DNA of 64,000 bases. Origin: Paenibacillus brasilensis (lineage in GTDB: Bacteria; Bacillota; Bacilli; Paenibacillales; Paenibacillaceae). The stretch lies in the NCBI RefSeq assembly GCF_009363115.1, contig NZ_CP045298.1, forward strand, positions 1,193,001 through 1,257,000. Reading direction: 5' to 3'. The translations under genes and the position numbers were made by a program. Below, piece after piece: positions 6,878-14,812 of this stretch (its first letter is position 1; the number at the start of each line of letters is the position of its first letter). Below the pieces are notes generated by a model. It ran no database searches. It was not told the origin of the DNA and was given only the letters and a program-made list of their open reading frames with translations.

Positions 6878-7984
6878 ATGTCCACATTAGTTACACCCTT
6901 TACAGACCGCAGAATGGCGGAGATTGTAGAAAAGGTACAGAACGGGATTCGTTTGAACCTTGAAGACGGTATATATTTGTATGAAACTGACGATATTCTC
7001 ACACTGGGTCAGTTGGCTAACGAAGCGAATTTACGCAAAAACGGAAAAAAGGTTTATTTTATTGAAAACATGAGCCTGTACTTCACCAATGTATGCGAAG
7101 CGCGCTGCGCGTTCTGCAATTTCCGCAAGGATCAGGGGGAGGACGGCTCTTATACGTTGTCCGGGCAGGAAATGATTGATTATGTAGAGCAACATATTCA
7201 TCCGGGTGTAAGAGAATTCCATATCGTCGGCGGTCATAATAATCATGTGCCTTTCCAATACTATGTAGACTCATTGAAGGCGCTAAATGAAAAATATCCT
7301 AACGTTACACTGAAAGCCTATACTGCGGCAGAAATTGATTTTTTCACACGTATTAGCGGCTTGAGTATCAAAGAGGTGCTTCAGGAACTGCAAAAGGCTG
7401 GGCTTAAAACGCTGACAGGCGGTGGCGCAGAAATTTTGTCCGACGAATATCGCAAGAAAATGCATGTTTCCAAGGCCAACGTGGACCGCTATCTGGAAGT
7501 ACATCGCACGGCTCACAATCTCGGCATGAGAACCCATACGACCATGCTGTACGGTTCGGTCGAATCGTATCAGGATCGTATTGAGCATATGCTGCAAATT
7601 CGTGAATTGCAGGACGAAACGAACGGATTCATGGTATTCATTCCACTATCTATGCAGCCGAAAAGCAAAAATGCCAACATCATGCGCCGCAATTCCGCTT
7701 ATGAGGATCTCAAAACCATTGCGATCAGTCGCCTGATGCTGGACAATATCGATCATGTCAAAGCCTACTTCATTAATATTGGTCCACAATTGACGCAGGT
7801 CGCGCTTACATTCGGTGCCTCGGACGTCCATGGCACGATTGTGCGCGAGCAAATCAGCCATGCCGCTGGTGCATTGACTCCGGCCGGTCTGACCCGTAAA
7901 GAGCTGATTTGGCTGGTCAAAGGTGCAGGACGCATCCCGGTTGAACGGGATACCTTCTATAACGAAATTGAAGTTTTCGAGTAG
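6878..7984 (+). CDS. mqnE: Aminofutalosine synthase MqnE (radical SAM)
   Basis: The 368-residue enzyme catalyses formation of 6-amino-6-deoxyfutalosine from SAM and 3-[(1-carboxyvinyl)oxy]benzoate in the futalosine pathway to menaquinone. The radical SAM cluster motif is CEARCAFC (C-x3-C-x2-C), preceded by NMSLYFTNV. Further MqnE/MqnC-type motifs are FHIVGGHNN, TGGGAEIL and MLYGSVES. The start at 6878 lies 7 nt after AAGGAGG; the ATG at 6872 is too close to the ribosome-binding site. A UbiD-type menaquinone decarboxylase lies further along (14813-16579), supporting use of the futalosine route instead of the MenF-to-MenA route. Confidence 0.93.
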   Translation: MSTLVTPFTDRRMAEIVEKVQNGIRLNLEDGIYLYETDDILTLGQLANEANLRKNGKKVYFIENMSLYFTNVCEARCAFCNFRKDQGEDGSYTLSGQEMIDYVEQHIHPGVREFHIVGGHNNHVPFQYYVDSLKALNEKYPNVTLKAYTAAEIDFFTRISGLSIKEVLQELQKAGLKTLTGGGAEILSDEYRKKMHVSKANVDRYLEVHRTAHNLGMRTHTTMLYGSVESYQDRIEHMLQIRELQDETNGFMVFIPLSMQPKSKNANIMRRNSAYEDLKTIAISRLMLDNIDHVKAYFINIGPQLTQVALTFGASDVHGTIVREQISHAAGALTPAGLTRKELIWLVKGAGRIPVERDTFYNEIEVFE

Positions 7985-8080
7985 AAATTCTCAAATTCTC
8001 AATTACATGTATTTTTGGATTCAAATTTCCCGCGAGCATTTCATCCCCATTACTCACACCATGCAGCGTCAAGCTGTCTC

Positions 8081-8127
8081 GGAATACTCTGGTTTGCCTG
8101 CCACAGGCGGACCAGACTCCGGGTTTT
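8081..8127 (+). terminator. Hairpin after mqnE, possible terminator
   Basis: TCTGGT..GCCTG and CAGGC..ACCAGA form a stem around a CCA loop, followed by CTCCGGGTTTT. The T-run is short. The rest of 7985-8302 shows nothing recognisable beyond the ribosome-binding site of the next gene. Confidence 0.4.
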
Positions 8128-8302
8128 ACAACAATAATAAACTCGTGTCTGATCGGAGTGTTGAATTCGTATGTCGCCGGAGTAAGACGTTAATTAACTT
8201 TTACGTAACAAATCTTGATACGGCGAGAAGACGAACTTGCTTTTCTGATGAGGCTCCAGACCATTTGCCGGGGACACGGCAGCGAAAGGACGGCGGATTT
8301 TG

Positions 8303-9370
8303 ATGAAAAATTTCGTTATTCTGGGGGGCGGCTACGGCGGCCTTACCATTGCCAAAGAATTGCTGGACAAACACATTCCCGACGATGTTCAACTTATTTT
8401 AGTGGACCGGATGCCCTTTCAGGGGTTGAAAACAGAATACTACGCTCTCGCGGCGGGTACGGTATCTGATTTTGATTTGCGAGTGCATTTTCCCGATGAG
8501 CAGCGTCTGATTCGCAAATATGGGGAAGTCACCTCAATGGATTTGGAGAATAAAATCGTCCATTTTCAGGATGGCGAGCCTTTGCTCTATGATCAGCTTG
8601 TGATTGCGCTGGGTTGTACGGACCGTTTTCACAATACACCAGGGGCTGAAGAGTATAGCTGCACGATCCAGTCATTTAACCATACCCGTCAAACGTATCT
8701 GCGCTTGAATGAAATCAAGCCTTATGGACATGTTCATATTGTAGGCGGCGGTCTGAGCGGTGTTGAAATTGCTGCGGAATTACGTGAAAGCCGTTCAGAT
8801 TTAAATATTACCATTATGGATCGGGGCGAGCGGGTGCTGTCGGCATTTCCGCAACGTTTGTCTGCCTACGTACACGCGTGGTTCAAGGAGCACCAAGTAA
8901 ATGCACTCAACCATGTTGCGGTTTCCCGTATTGAACCGGGAGCTATTTACAACCATGACGAGCAGATTGTAACCGATGCAGTTGTATGGACCGCCGGGAT
9001 TCAACCGGTAAAAATGGTGCAGGATTTGGCCGTTCCTAAAGACCCACAGGGCCGCATCGTGCTCAACGAATATTATCAGATACCGGATCATCCCGAGGTG
9101 TACGTGGTTGGGGATTGTGCCAGTCTTCCCTACTCGCCAAGCGCCCAGGCGGCAGAGGTGCAGGGCGAGCAGATTGCACACATTGTACGCGACCTGTGGA
9201 AGGGCCAAACGCCTCACCCTCATCCTCTGAAGCTGCGCGGCACATTAGGCGCACTTGGCAAGAAGGCGGGGTTCGGCTATGGCTTTATGGGTAGCACCTC
9301 ATTGCGTGGGCGAGTACCGCGCTTGCTTAAAAGCGGTGTGCTCTGGAAGTCCAAACGCCATTTTGGCTGA
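8303..9370 (+). CDS. yutJ: NADH dehydrogenase-like FAD oxidoreductase (YutJ type)
   Basis: The 355-residue flavoprotein belongs to the pyridine-nucleotide disulfide oxidoreductase fold, close to type II NADH dehydrogenases. The FAD-binding motif GGGYGGL is at residues 8-14. The NAD-binding motif HIVGGGLSGVEIA is near residue 150, and the second FAD site YVVGDCASLP is near 270. These enzymes pass electrons from NAD(P)H to quinone at the membrane face. ATG at 8303 is preferred over the adjacent TTG because of spacing from AAAGGA. Menaquinone genes in the neighbourhood fit a respiratory role, but the exact acceptor is unknown. Confidence 0.85.
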   Translation: MKNFVILGGGYGGLTIAKELLDKHIPDDVQLILVDRMPFQGLKTEYYALAAGTVSDFDLRVHFPDEQRLIRKYGEVTSMDLENKIVHFQDGEPLLYDQLVIALGCTDRFHNTPGAEEYSCTIQSFNHTRQTYLRLNEIKPYGHVHIVGGGLSGVEIAAELRESRSDLNITIMDRGERVLSAFPQRLSAYVHAWFKEHQVNALNHVAVSRIEPGAIYNHDEQIVTDAVVWTAGIQPVKMVQDLAVPKDPQGRIVLNEYYQIPDHPEVYVVGDCASLPYSPSAQAAEVQGEQIAHIVRDLWKGQTPHPHPLKLRGTLGALGKKAGFGYGFMGSTSLRGRVPRLLKSGVLWKSKRHFG

Positions 9371-9390
9371 CCCAATGTCTATATAATCAC

Positions 9391-9422
9391 AAGAAGACCC
9401 GCTCTCGGAGCAGGTCTTCTTG
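9391..9422. terminator. Bidirectional terminator
   Basis: AAGAAGACC and GGTCTTCTT form a long stem between convergent genes (yutJ and yuzB). Confidence 0.8.
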
Positions 9423-9426
9423 CATT

Positions 9427-9684
9427 TCAATCCAAATCAAGCTGATCCCATGCTTCGGCTTCCTTGATCTTGTTTATAATCACTTCATACAGCAGCTCTG
9501 CTGAATCTGCGGAAACAATCTCGCCGTTGACCATCGCATAGGGTTCAGCATTACACTGACCACAATTGCTAAGACAGCCGTATTCGATTACATCATAATC
9601 TGGATTTTGCTCCAGCCTGGACATAATTTCATCGGTGCCAAAATGCATATTACTGGTGCAAAATTCGATGATAGGTCTTAACAT
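9427..9684 (-). CDS. yuzB: YuzB-family protein (DUF1450)
   Basis: An 85-residue small acidic protein with a conserved cysteine set (EFCTSN and GCLSNCGQCNAEPYAMV), resembling the thioredoxin-like [2Fe-2S] ferredoxin fold. The function is unknown. Its position beside Fe-S assembly genes and an NADH dehydrogenase-like gene is shared with Bacillus and suggests a redox or Fe-S role. Confidence 0.85.
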   Translation of the reverse strand: MLRPIIEFCTSNMHFGTDEIMSRLEQNPDYDVIEYGCLSNCGQCNAEPYAMVNGEIVSADSAELLYEVIINKIKEAEAWDQLDLD

Positions 9685-9771
9685 TTTTTCACCTGCTTTG
9701 GCTTACGGGCATTTTAATTTGGCCCGCTTTGTAATATAATAAATAAGGTATAGGAAAGGAGTTGAATTCTA

Positions 9772-10017
9772 ATGAGCGAAACACAAAGCGTTCAAATGTA
9801 TGACGAAGTAGCAGATGTACTGGATAAGCTCCGTCCGTTCCTGCAACGCGATGGCGGTGACGTTGAGCTGGTTGACGTTGAAGACGGCATCGTTAAGCTG
9901 AAGCTGGTAGGCGCTTGCGGTAGTTGCCCAAGTTCCACAATCACGCTGAAAGCAGGGATTGAGCGCGCTCTTCTCGAAGAAGTCGACGGCGTCCAAGAAG
10001 TGGTACAAGTATTCTAA
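9772..10017 (+). CDS. yutI: NifU C-terminal domain Fe-S carrier (YutI type)
   Basis: An 81-residue NfU protein with the cluster-binding motif GACGSCPSS (C-x2-C). It holds a 4Fe-4S cluster between two subunits and delivers it to target enzymes. ATG follows AAAGGAG at a good distance. It is divergent from yuzB and close to the SufA-like carrier, so two Fe-S delivery factors lie within 4 kb. Confidence 0.9.
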   Translation: MSETQSVQMYDEVADVLDKLRPFLQRDGGDVELVDVEDGIVKLKLVGACGSCPSSTITLKAGIERALLEEVDGVQEVVQVF

Positions 10018-10039
10018 TGCTTGTTGCATAATGATCATG

Positions 10040-10079
10040 AGAGTCTTGACTTCGGTAACGAAGCTCAAGACTCTTTTTT
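10040..10079 (+). terminator. Terminator of yutI
   Basis: AGAGTCTTGA and TCAAGACTCT form a stem with an inner TTCG/CGAA extension, followed by TTTTTT. Confidence 0.85.
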
Positions 10080-10106
10080 GTGTACTGCATCTACCGAATC
10101 CAACTC

Positions 10107-10871
10107 TTAAATGGTCGGCCGAATCGGGTCCAGCCCTCCCGACACATCCATAATATTGCCTGTTATAAAATCCGAGTGTTCCTGACACAAATAGGCGATC
10201 ACTCGTGCAATGTCCTCTCCACTCCCCGGACGTCCACGTGGTGTCTCTTTATCCTGCATGCCGATGACGTCGGCGATAGACATTTCTTTATTCGCTCCCC
10301 GGATATCTCCGGGACAAATCATATTCACCGTAATGCCATACGGAGCTTCCTCCACAGCCAGTGACTTTGTGAAAGACACCAGCCCCACCTTGGCGGCTGC
10401 ATAGGCAGCACGATGCGGCCAAGCCCTCGCTTCTCCAGCATGACCAAAGCCAAAATGAATAATACGTCCCCATTGCCGGCTACGCATATGAGGCAATACC
10501 AGATGATCCAGCAGCATGGTACCGACCAGATTTCCCTGTATCATGGCATGAATCTCGGCTACACTGTAATCCGCAAACAGACGGCGTTCCCGGATGAACG
10601 GTCCGGCATTGTTCACCATAATATCTACACCGCCCAGCCGATCCTCGACCTCGCTGATCAGCCTCGTGATATCCTCCTGAATGGAGATATCTCCTTGTAA
10701 AGAAAGGCAGCGTACTCCTTTAGACTGGATCACCCGCTTTAGCTCATCGGCTTCAGCTTGGCTATGCACATAATTCAGTGCAATATTACAGCCTTCATCA
10801 GCCAGACGCAGAGCGGTCATCTTGCCTAAACCTTTGGCACTGCCTGTTATGAGTGCGACTTTGTCTCTCAA
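10107..10871 (-). CDS. Short-chain dehydrogenase/reductase
   Basis: The 254-residue classical SDR has the NAD(P) motif TGSAKGLG, NNAG near residue 90, and the catalytic YAAAK. It resembles 3-oxoacyl-ACP reductases (FabG-like), but the substrate is unknown. The usual catalytic serine, 13 residues before the tyrosine, appears to be replaced: the stretch IIHFGFGHAGEARAWPHR has no serine at that place. Activity may therefore be altered or depend on another residue. It is followed by its own intergenic region and is not obviously in an operon. Confidence 0.85.
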   Translation of the reverse strand: MRDKVALITGSAKGLGKMTALRLADEGCNIALNYVHSQAEADELKRVIQSKGVRCLSLQGDISIQEDITRLISEVEDRLGGVDIMVNNAGPFIRERRLFADYSVAEIHAMIQGNLVGTMLLDHLVLPHMRSRQWGRIIHFGFGHAGEARAWPHRAAYAAAKVGLVSFTKSLAVEEAPYGITVNMICPGDIRGANKEMSIADVIGMQDKETPRGRPGSGEDIARVIAYLCQEHSDFITGNIMDVSGGLDPIRPTI

Positions 10872-10942
10872 CAGTTTTCCTCCTCTTCACAGAGAACGGT
10901 CACCCCCAAGTATAAAATATTTAGGCTTCGCCTACAACTCCA

Positions 10943-10987
10943 GGAAAAAAGAAACCCCAGTCCTCTTGTTCAAGAGATCTGGGGTTT
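10943..10987 (-). terminator. Terminator of the metNIQ operon
   Basis: AAACCCCAG and CTGGGGTTT pair with an inner CTCTTG/CAAGAG extension. On the minus strand this is followed by TTTCTTTTTT. Confidence 0.8.
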
Positions 10988-11016
10988 GCGTTGTTCGACG
11001 CGCTTACACTCCCTAC

Positions 11017-11859
11017 TTAAAATGCCGGGATAATCGCGCCTTGATATTTATCTTCAATGAATTTTTTAACTTCCGCTGATTGCAAAGCCTTCATCAGCTT
11101 TTGAATCGCTTCGGAATCTTTATTATCAGGACGTGCAACCAAAACGTTCGCATATGGAGAATCCTTGTCTTCCAGTGCCAATGCATCCTTGGTTGGATTC
11201 AGATTTGCTTCCAGAGCATAGTTCGTGTTGATCAGTGCAATGTCCACTTCAGGCAACTGACGTGGCAGCATTGCCGCTTCCAAAGTTTTGAAATCCAATT
11301 TTTTCGGGTTTTCAGTAATATCTTTTACTGTAGCTTCGATATTGCTTTCGTCTTTCAGCTTGATCAGACCTTGTTTGGCTAACAGCAGCAATGCACGACC
11401 TTCATTGGTTGCATCGTTCGGAATAGCTACGGTTGCGCCATCTGGAATTTCATCAAGTTTTTTATATTTTTGGGAGTAGATACCGAATGGCTCCAGATGA
11501 ACGGCACCTACAGACACCAGATTCATTTTACGCTCTTTGTTCATTACATTCAGGTAAGGTACATGTTGATAGAAGTTAGCATCCAGCTGCTTGTCGAACA
11601 ATTGTACGTTGGGTTGTACGTAATCGTTAAACTGAACGACTTGAAGACGAATGCCCTCTTTTTCCAACTGAGGTTTGATCGATTCCAAAATTTCCGCATG
11701 CGGCACAGGAGAAGCGCCTACTTTCAGCTCAACTTCGCGTGGTGCACCGCCCGTATTTCCAGTTGTTTTTGATGCATCAGATGTCGTGCTCTTCGTGCCG
11801 CAAGCAGCCAGCACCGCAATTAATGTCAAGCTTAATACGGCCAATACCCATTTCTTCAT
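11017..11859 (-). CDS. metQ: Methionine ABC transporter substrate-binding lipoprotein (NlpA/MetQ)
   Basis: A 280-residue lipoprotein with a signal peptide and lipobox LAAC at residues 17-20, followed by a Ser/Thr linker and the NlpA fold (VGASPVPHAEIL, DVDIALINTNYA-like pattern). It captures methionine outside the membrane and delivers it to MetI. It is last in the metN-metI-metQ operon, 74 bp after metI, and is followed by a terminator. The SAM-I riboswitch upstream of metN predicts repression in methionine-rich cells. Confidence 0.92.
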   Translation of the reverse strand: MKKWVLAVLSLTLIAVLAACGTKSTTSDASKTTGNTGGAPREVELKVGASPVPHAEILESIKPQLEKEGIRLQVVQFNDYVQPNVQLFDKQLDANFYQHVPYLNVMNKERKMNLVSVGAVHLEPFGIYSQKYKKLDEIPDGATVAIPNDATNEGRALLLLAKQGLIKLKDESNIEATVKDITENPKKLDFKTLEAAMLPRQLPEVDIALINTNYALEANLNPTKDALALEDKDSPYANVLVARPDNKDSEAIQKLMKALQSAEVKKFIEDKYQGAIIPAF

Positions 11860-11933
11860 GTTATTACCCCTCCAATAGTTTGTAATGTTCAGGATTCAGA
11901 TGCCTGATCAATAAGGATATCTATATGGTTTCC

Positions 11934-12602
11934 CTATTTTCGAGTATAATGCCTTACCAGACGATCCCCTGCCATTTGCAGCAGTTGTACCAGTACGACC
12001 ATCAGCACGACGGCAACGATCATTACAGCCGTTTCATAACGGTAATAACCGTAGTTGATAGCCAGCGTACCCAGACCACCGCCCCCGATCATACCGGACA
12101 TCGCCGTATAGGATACGAGTGTAACGATGGTAATAGTTAATGCGGCGAGCAATCCCGGCAGTGCCTCACGCAACAGCACCCGGCGGATGATTTGCCCAGT
12201 TGAAGCGCCCATCGCTTGCGCGGCCTCGATGACACCCTTGTCCACTTCACGCAGCGACGTTTCGACAAGGCGTGCGAAGAAAGGGGCGGCCCCGATGACC
12301 AATGGCGGAATGGTACCCAGCACCCCGGTCGAGGTACCTACCAACGATCGTGTAAAAGGAATAAGTGCAACGATCAAAATAATAAATGGTACAGAACGCA
12401 GAATGTTAACGATAAATGATAGTACAATGTATACCACCTTCATCAGAGTCAACGAAGAGCGGCTCGCCAGAAACAATAGTATACCAAGCGGCAAGCCAAT
12501 AATAAGGGTGAACAGGGCGGATGCCCCAAGCATCTGAAGGGTCTCCACCGTAGAATTCCACAGTTCTTCCCAACTCACTTGCGAAAAATCGAGTTCGCTC
12601 AT
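11934..12602 (-). CDS. metI: Methionine ABC transporter permease
   Basis: A 222-residue membrane protein with about five transmembrane segments and the EAA loop (EAAQAMGASTGQIIRRV) that contacts the ATPase. Its start overlaps the metN stop by 4 bp, indicating translational coupling. It forms the channel of the MetNIQ importer. Confidence 0.93.
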   Translation of the reverse strand: MSELDFSQVSWEELWNSTVETLQMLGASALFTLIIGLPLGILLFLASRSSLTLMKVVYIVLSFIVNILRSVPFIILIVALIPFTRSLVGTSTGVLGTIPPLVIGAAPFFARLVETSLREVDKGVIEAAQAMGASTGQIIRRVLLREALPGLLAALTITIVTLVSYTAMSGMIGGGGLGTLAINYGYYRYETAVMIVAVVLMVVLVQLLQMAGDRLVRHYTRK

Positions 12603-13621
12603 TGTCCGATCACCTCCACATCAAGTCCTTGCCCGGACACTTCACGCAGCGTATGCTCAATATCCTCCTGATTTCCTTCAAAACGAACGATGAGCTGTCC
12701 ATAGGGTACGTTTTTGATGGTGGAGATGGTTCCCTGCAAAATCGCAAAATCAACGCCGGTCTTACGGGCCGTACGCGAAAGAATCGCATCGTACGTTTTG
12801 CTGCCCAAGAAGGAAATTCGTACTACCTGTGCCGATTCGCCGCCACCCGCGGCCGCAATTGCTGCTTGCAATTCCTCGGCATGCTCAGACTCCCGTTGGA
12901 TAAAGTCCTTGGTAACCTGATGCTGTGGCTTCAAGAATACTTCCGCCACCGGCCCCTGCTCCACAATGTCGCCCTGATGAATCACGCCGACTCGATCACA
13001 TATGCTTTGAATGACATGCATTTCATGCGTAATCAGCACGATAGTTAAATTAAAGCGCTGGTTAATATCCAATAGCAATTTCAGAATCGACCCTGTCGTC
13101 TGCGGATCAAGCGCTGAGGTAGCCTCGTCACACAGCAGCACATGAGGATCACTGGCAAGCGCCCGCGCAATACCTACCCGCTGCTTCTGTCCCCCTGAAA
13201 GCTGTGAAGGGTATTTTCCACTGTGTTCCTCCAGCCCAACGAGTTCCAGCAATTCTCGAACTTTCTTGTCCACCTGCTGCTTGGGCGCGTTCACCAGACG
13301 CAACGGAAATGCAATATTGTCATATACCGTCGCCGATGATAATAAATTAAAATGCTGAAAAATCATTCCGATTTTTCGGCGCTGCTTCTGTAACTGGGCT
13401 TGACTCACAGTGGTGAGATTGACATCATCCACCCATACTTCACCTGAAGTGGGCCGTTCCAATAAATTAATACAGCGAATCAGCGTGCTTTTCCCTGCTC
13501 CGGAGTGACCAATAACTCCAAATATTTCTCCACGCTTTATAGAAAGGTTCAACCCGGACAGCGCACTAACGCGCCGGTTCCCTTTGCCATAATGCTTGGT
13601 TAATTGCTTAAGCTCTATCAA
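12599..13621 (-). CDS. metN: Methionine ABC transporter ATPase
   Basis: A 340-residue ATPase with Walker A GHSGAGKST, signature LSGGQKQRVGIARAL and Walker B VLLCDEATSALD. The C-terminal NIL/ACT-like domain (from about residue 265) senses methionine and inhibits transport. It is first in the metNIQ operon and is preceded by a SAM-I riboswitch with its own terminator. The ribosome-binding site is an AGGGGGT stretch just upstream. Confidence 0.95.
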   Translation of the reverse strand: MIELKQLTKHYGKGNRRVSALSGLNLSIKRGEIFGVIGHSGAGKSTLIRCINLLERPTSGEVWVDDVNLTTVSQAQLQKQRRKIGMIFQHFNLLSSATVYDNIAFPLRLVNAPKQQVDKKVRELLELVGLEEHSGKYPSQLSGGQKQRVGIARALASDPHVLLCDEATSALDPQTTGSILKLLLDINQRFNLTIVLITHEMHVIQSICDRVGVIHQGDIVEQGPVAEVFLKPQHQVTKDFIQRESEHAEELQAAIAAAGGGESAQVVRISFLGSKTYDAILSRTARKTGVDFAILQGTISTIKNVPYGQLIVRFEGNQEDIEHTLREVSGQGLDVEVIGQ

Positions 13622-13684
13622 CGTGCTGCGACCCCCTCTACTCTTCCTTACCCTTTTAATCAGCTTTCATCTCTAGGATGTATA

Positions 13685-13718
13685 ATCGCTCAATTTGTGT
13701 ACACAAATTAAGCGATTT
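13685..13718. other. 34-bp near-perfect palindrome between riboswitch terminator and metN
   Basis: AATCGCTCAATTTGTGT and its mirror half ACACAAATTAAGCGATT form an inverted repeat with a single mismatch pair and no loop. It lies downstream of the SAM-I terminator and has no T-run, so it is not a terminator. It may be an operator or a mRNA-stabilising stem. Confidence 0.6.
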
Positions 13719-13721
13719 ATA

Positions 13722-13758
13722 CAAAAAGAGCCCCTTTCACAGAATGAAAAGGGCCCCG
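13722..13758 (-). terminator. SAM-I riboswitch expression-platform terminator
   Basis: GGGCCCTTTTCAT pairs with GTGAAAGGGGCTC, followed on the minus strand by TTTTTG. Confidence 0.9.
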
Positions 13759-13765
13759 CTATGCG

Positions 13766-13908
13766 AACCTTTTCTCATCTGTCAAAAACGCTATAACTCT
13801 AGCGGTTTTGTAGGAATTAGCACCATCATGTTCCCTCCCGGTGTGTTATACCGGGAAAAAACGGGTTGCCGGGCTTCATCGGGCCAGTCCCTCCACCTCT
13901 CTGGATAA
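13766..13908 (-). promoter_or_regulatory. SAM-I (S-box) riboswitch
   Basis: The minus strand shows the S-box hallmarks in order: CTTATCCAGAGAGGTGGAGG, CTGGCCCGATGAAGCC, CGGCAACC, GGTGCTAATTCC and GACAGATGAGA. SAM binding favours the terminator at 13722-13758 and shuts off metNIQ. Confidence 0.97.
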
Positions 13909-13993
13909 GAAAAATATGTTAAACTCCAGCCTTAGCTGTCCGTTAAGTTTGTATTAAAACCATAATTCAAGCATTTTTCTGAAACTAGATTTC

Positions 13994-14022
13994 AGTATAG
14001 ATAGTTTACATAGCTTTGTCAA
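13994..14022 (-). promoter_or_regulatory. Promoter of the SAM-I/metNIQ transcript
   Basis: On the minus strand TTGACA (14017-14022) and TATACT (13994-13999) are separated by exactly 17 bp. Confidence 0.8.
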
Positions 14023-14041
14023 AGGATATTTTCTAACATAA

Positions 14042-14767
14042 TTATGGACGCACTGCCCGGTTCTCCCATTGTTTCGCTGTATAAGAAAAAACGTTTGTTA
14101 ATGACCGGCACACCATATCCAAGCCCTGCTGCAAATCCTCCAGATGATGATCCAGATCTTCCAGCTGTATTTTGCCGTACAAAGCTCGATGCCGTTGCCA
14201 GAGATCATCCTGCATTTCCGTATTCATATAGTGTATCTCCGTATTTCGCCGCTTACGCAGGCGATTGATGGCATCGGTGTATGTGTCCTTAATATCAATC
14301 AAATTATCGGTCAATACAGGATGCATTTTGAGATACTTGAGCTGCCGCAGCACGGTAAAATACGAATAATGCGCCTTATACTGCCCCGTTTTTAAATCAT
14401 ACAGATCATTCATCCAGTTACCGAGCTTATCCAGAATGGAGAATACTCGCACAAACCCATCCTTGTAAAAGAAAACATACAATGCATAATCGGATTTTTC
14501 ATCCTCGCTCATATCTTCAGCGTATCCGGCCTTCACTTTCATACGGAAAAAGGCGGCAGCATGATGGCTCTGCTCCAGCTCGTCCAGAGAGGACATCAGA
14601 CCGCGTGTCAAAATATCCGCTTTGCGAAAATCGTGGGTCGGATCACCACTGGCCTGAATTTGCCGCTCCAGCAGGTTTAACATGTCTGACATGCTATTCA
14701 TGGCATCCAGCAGGACGCCCTTGCTCACACGTGGCGGCTCGCCCAGCAGCTTGCGTATCATGCTCAC
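14042..14767 (-). CDS. Cthe_2314-type HEPN-domain protein
   Basis: A 241-residue, mostly helical protein. RKRRNTEIHYMN near residue 180 carries the R-x4-H motif of HEPN domains. The overall make-up matches a conserved Firmicute family known after Clostridium thermocellum Cthe_2314. HEPN proteins are often RNases, but the role of this family is unknown and no paired nucleotidyltransferase is adjacent. It lies 46 bp downstream of the menaquinone decarboxylase on the same strand and may be cotranscribed. Confidence 0.7.
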   Translation of the reverse strand: MSMIRKLLGEPPRVSKGVLLDAMNSMSDMLNLLERQIQASGDPTHDFRKADILTRGLMSSLDELEQSHHAAAFFRMKVKAGYAEDMSEDEKSDYALYVFFYKDGFVRVFSILDKLGNWMNDLYDLKTGQYKAHYSYFTVLRQLKYLKMHPVLTDNLIDIKDTYTDAINRLRKRRNTEIHYMNTEMQDDLWQRHRALYGKIQLEDLDHHLEDLQQGLDMVCRSLTNVFSYTAKQWENRAVRP

Positions 14768-14812
14768 GCCTCCTTATGAATGTAAAATCCGGTTGTTCAA
14801 TGAATTAGGGCG

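Noticed and set aside
7923..8303. 126-codon plus-strand frame after mqnE
   Set aside because: It overlaps the mqnE 3' end in another frame and has no family pattern or ribosome-binding site.
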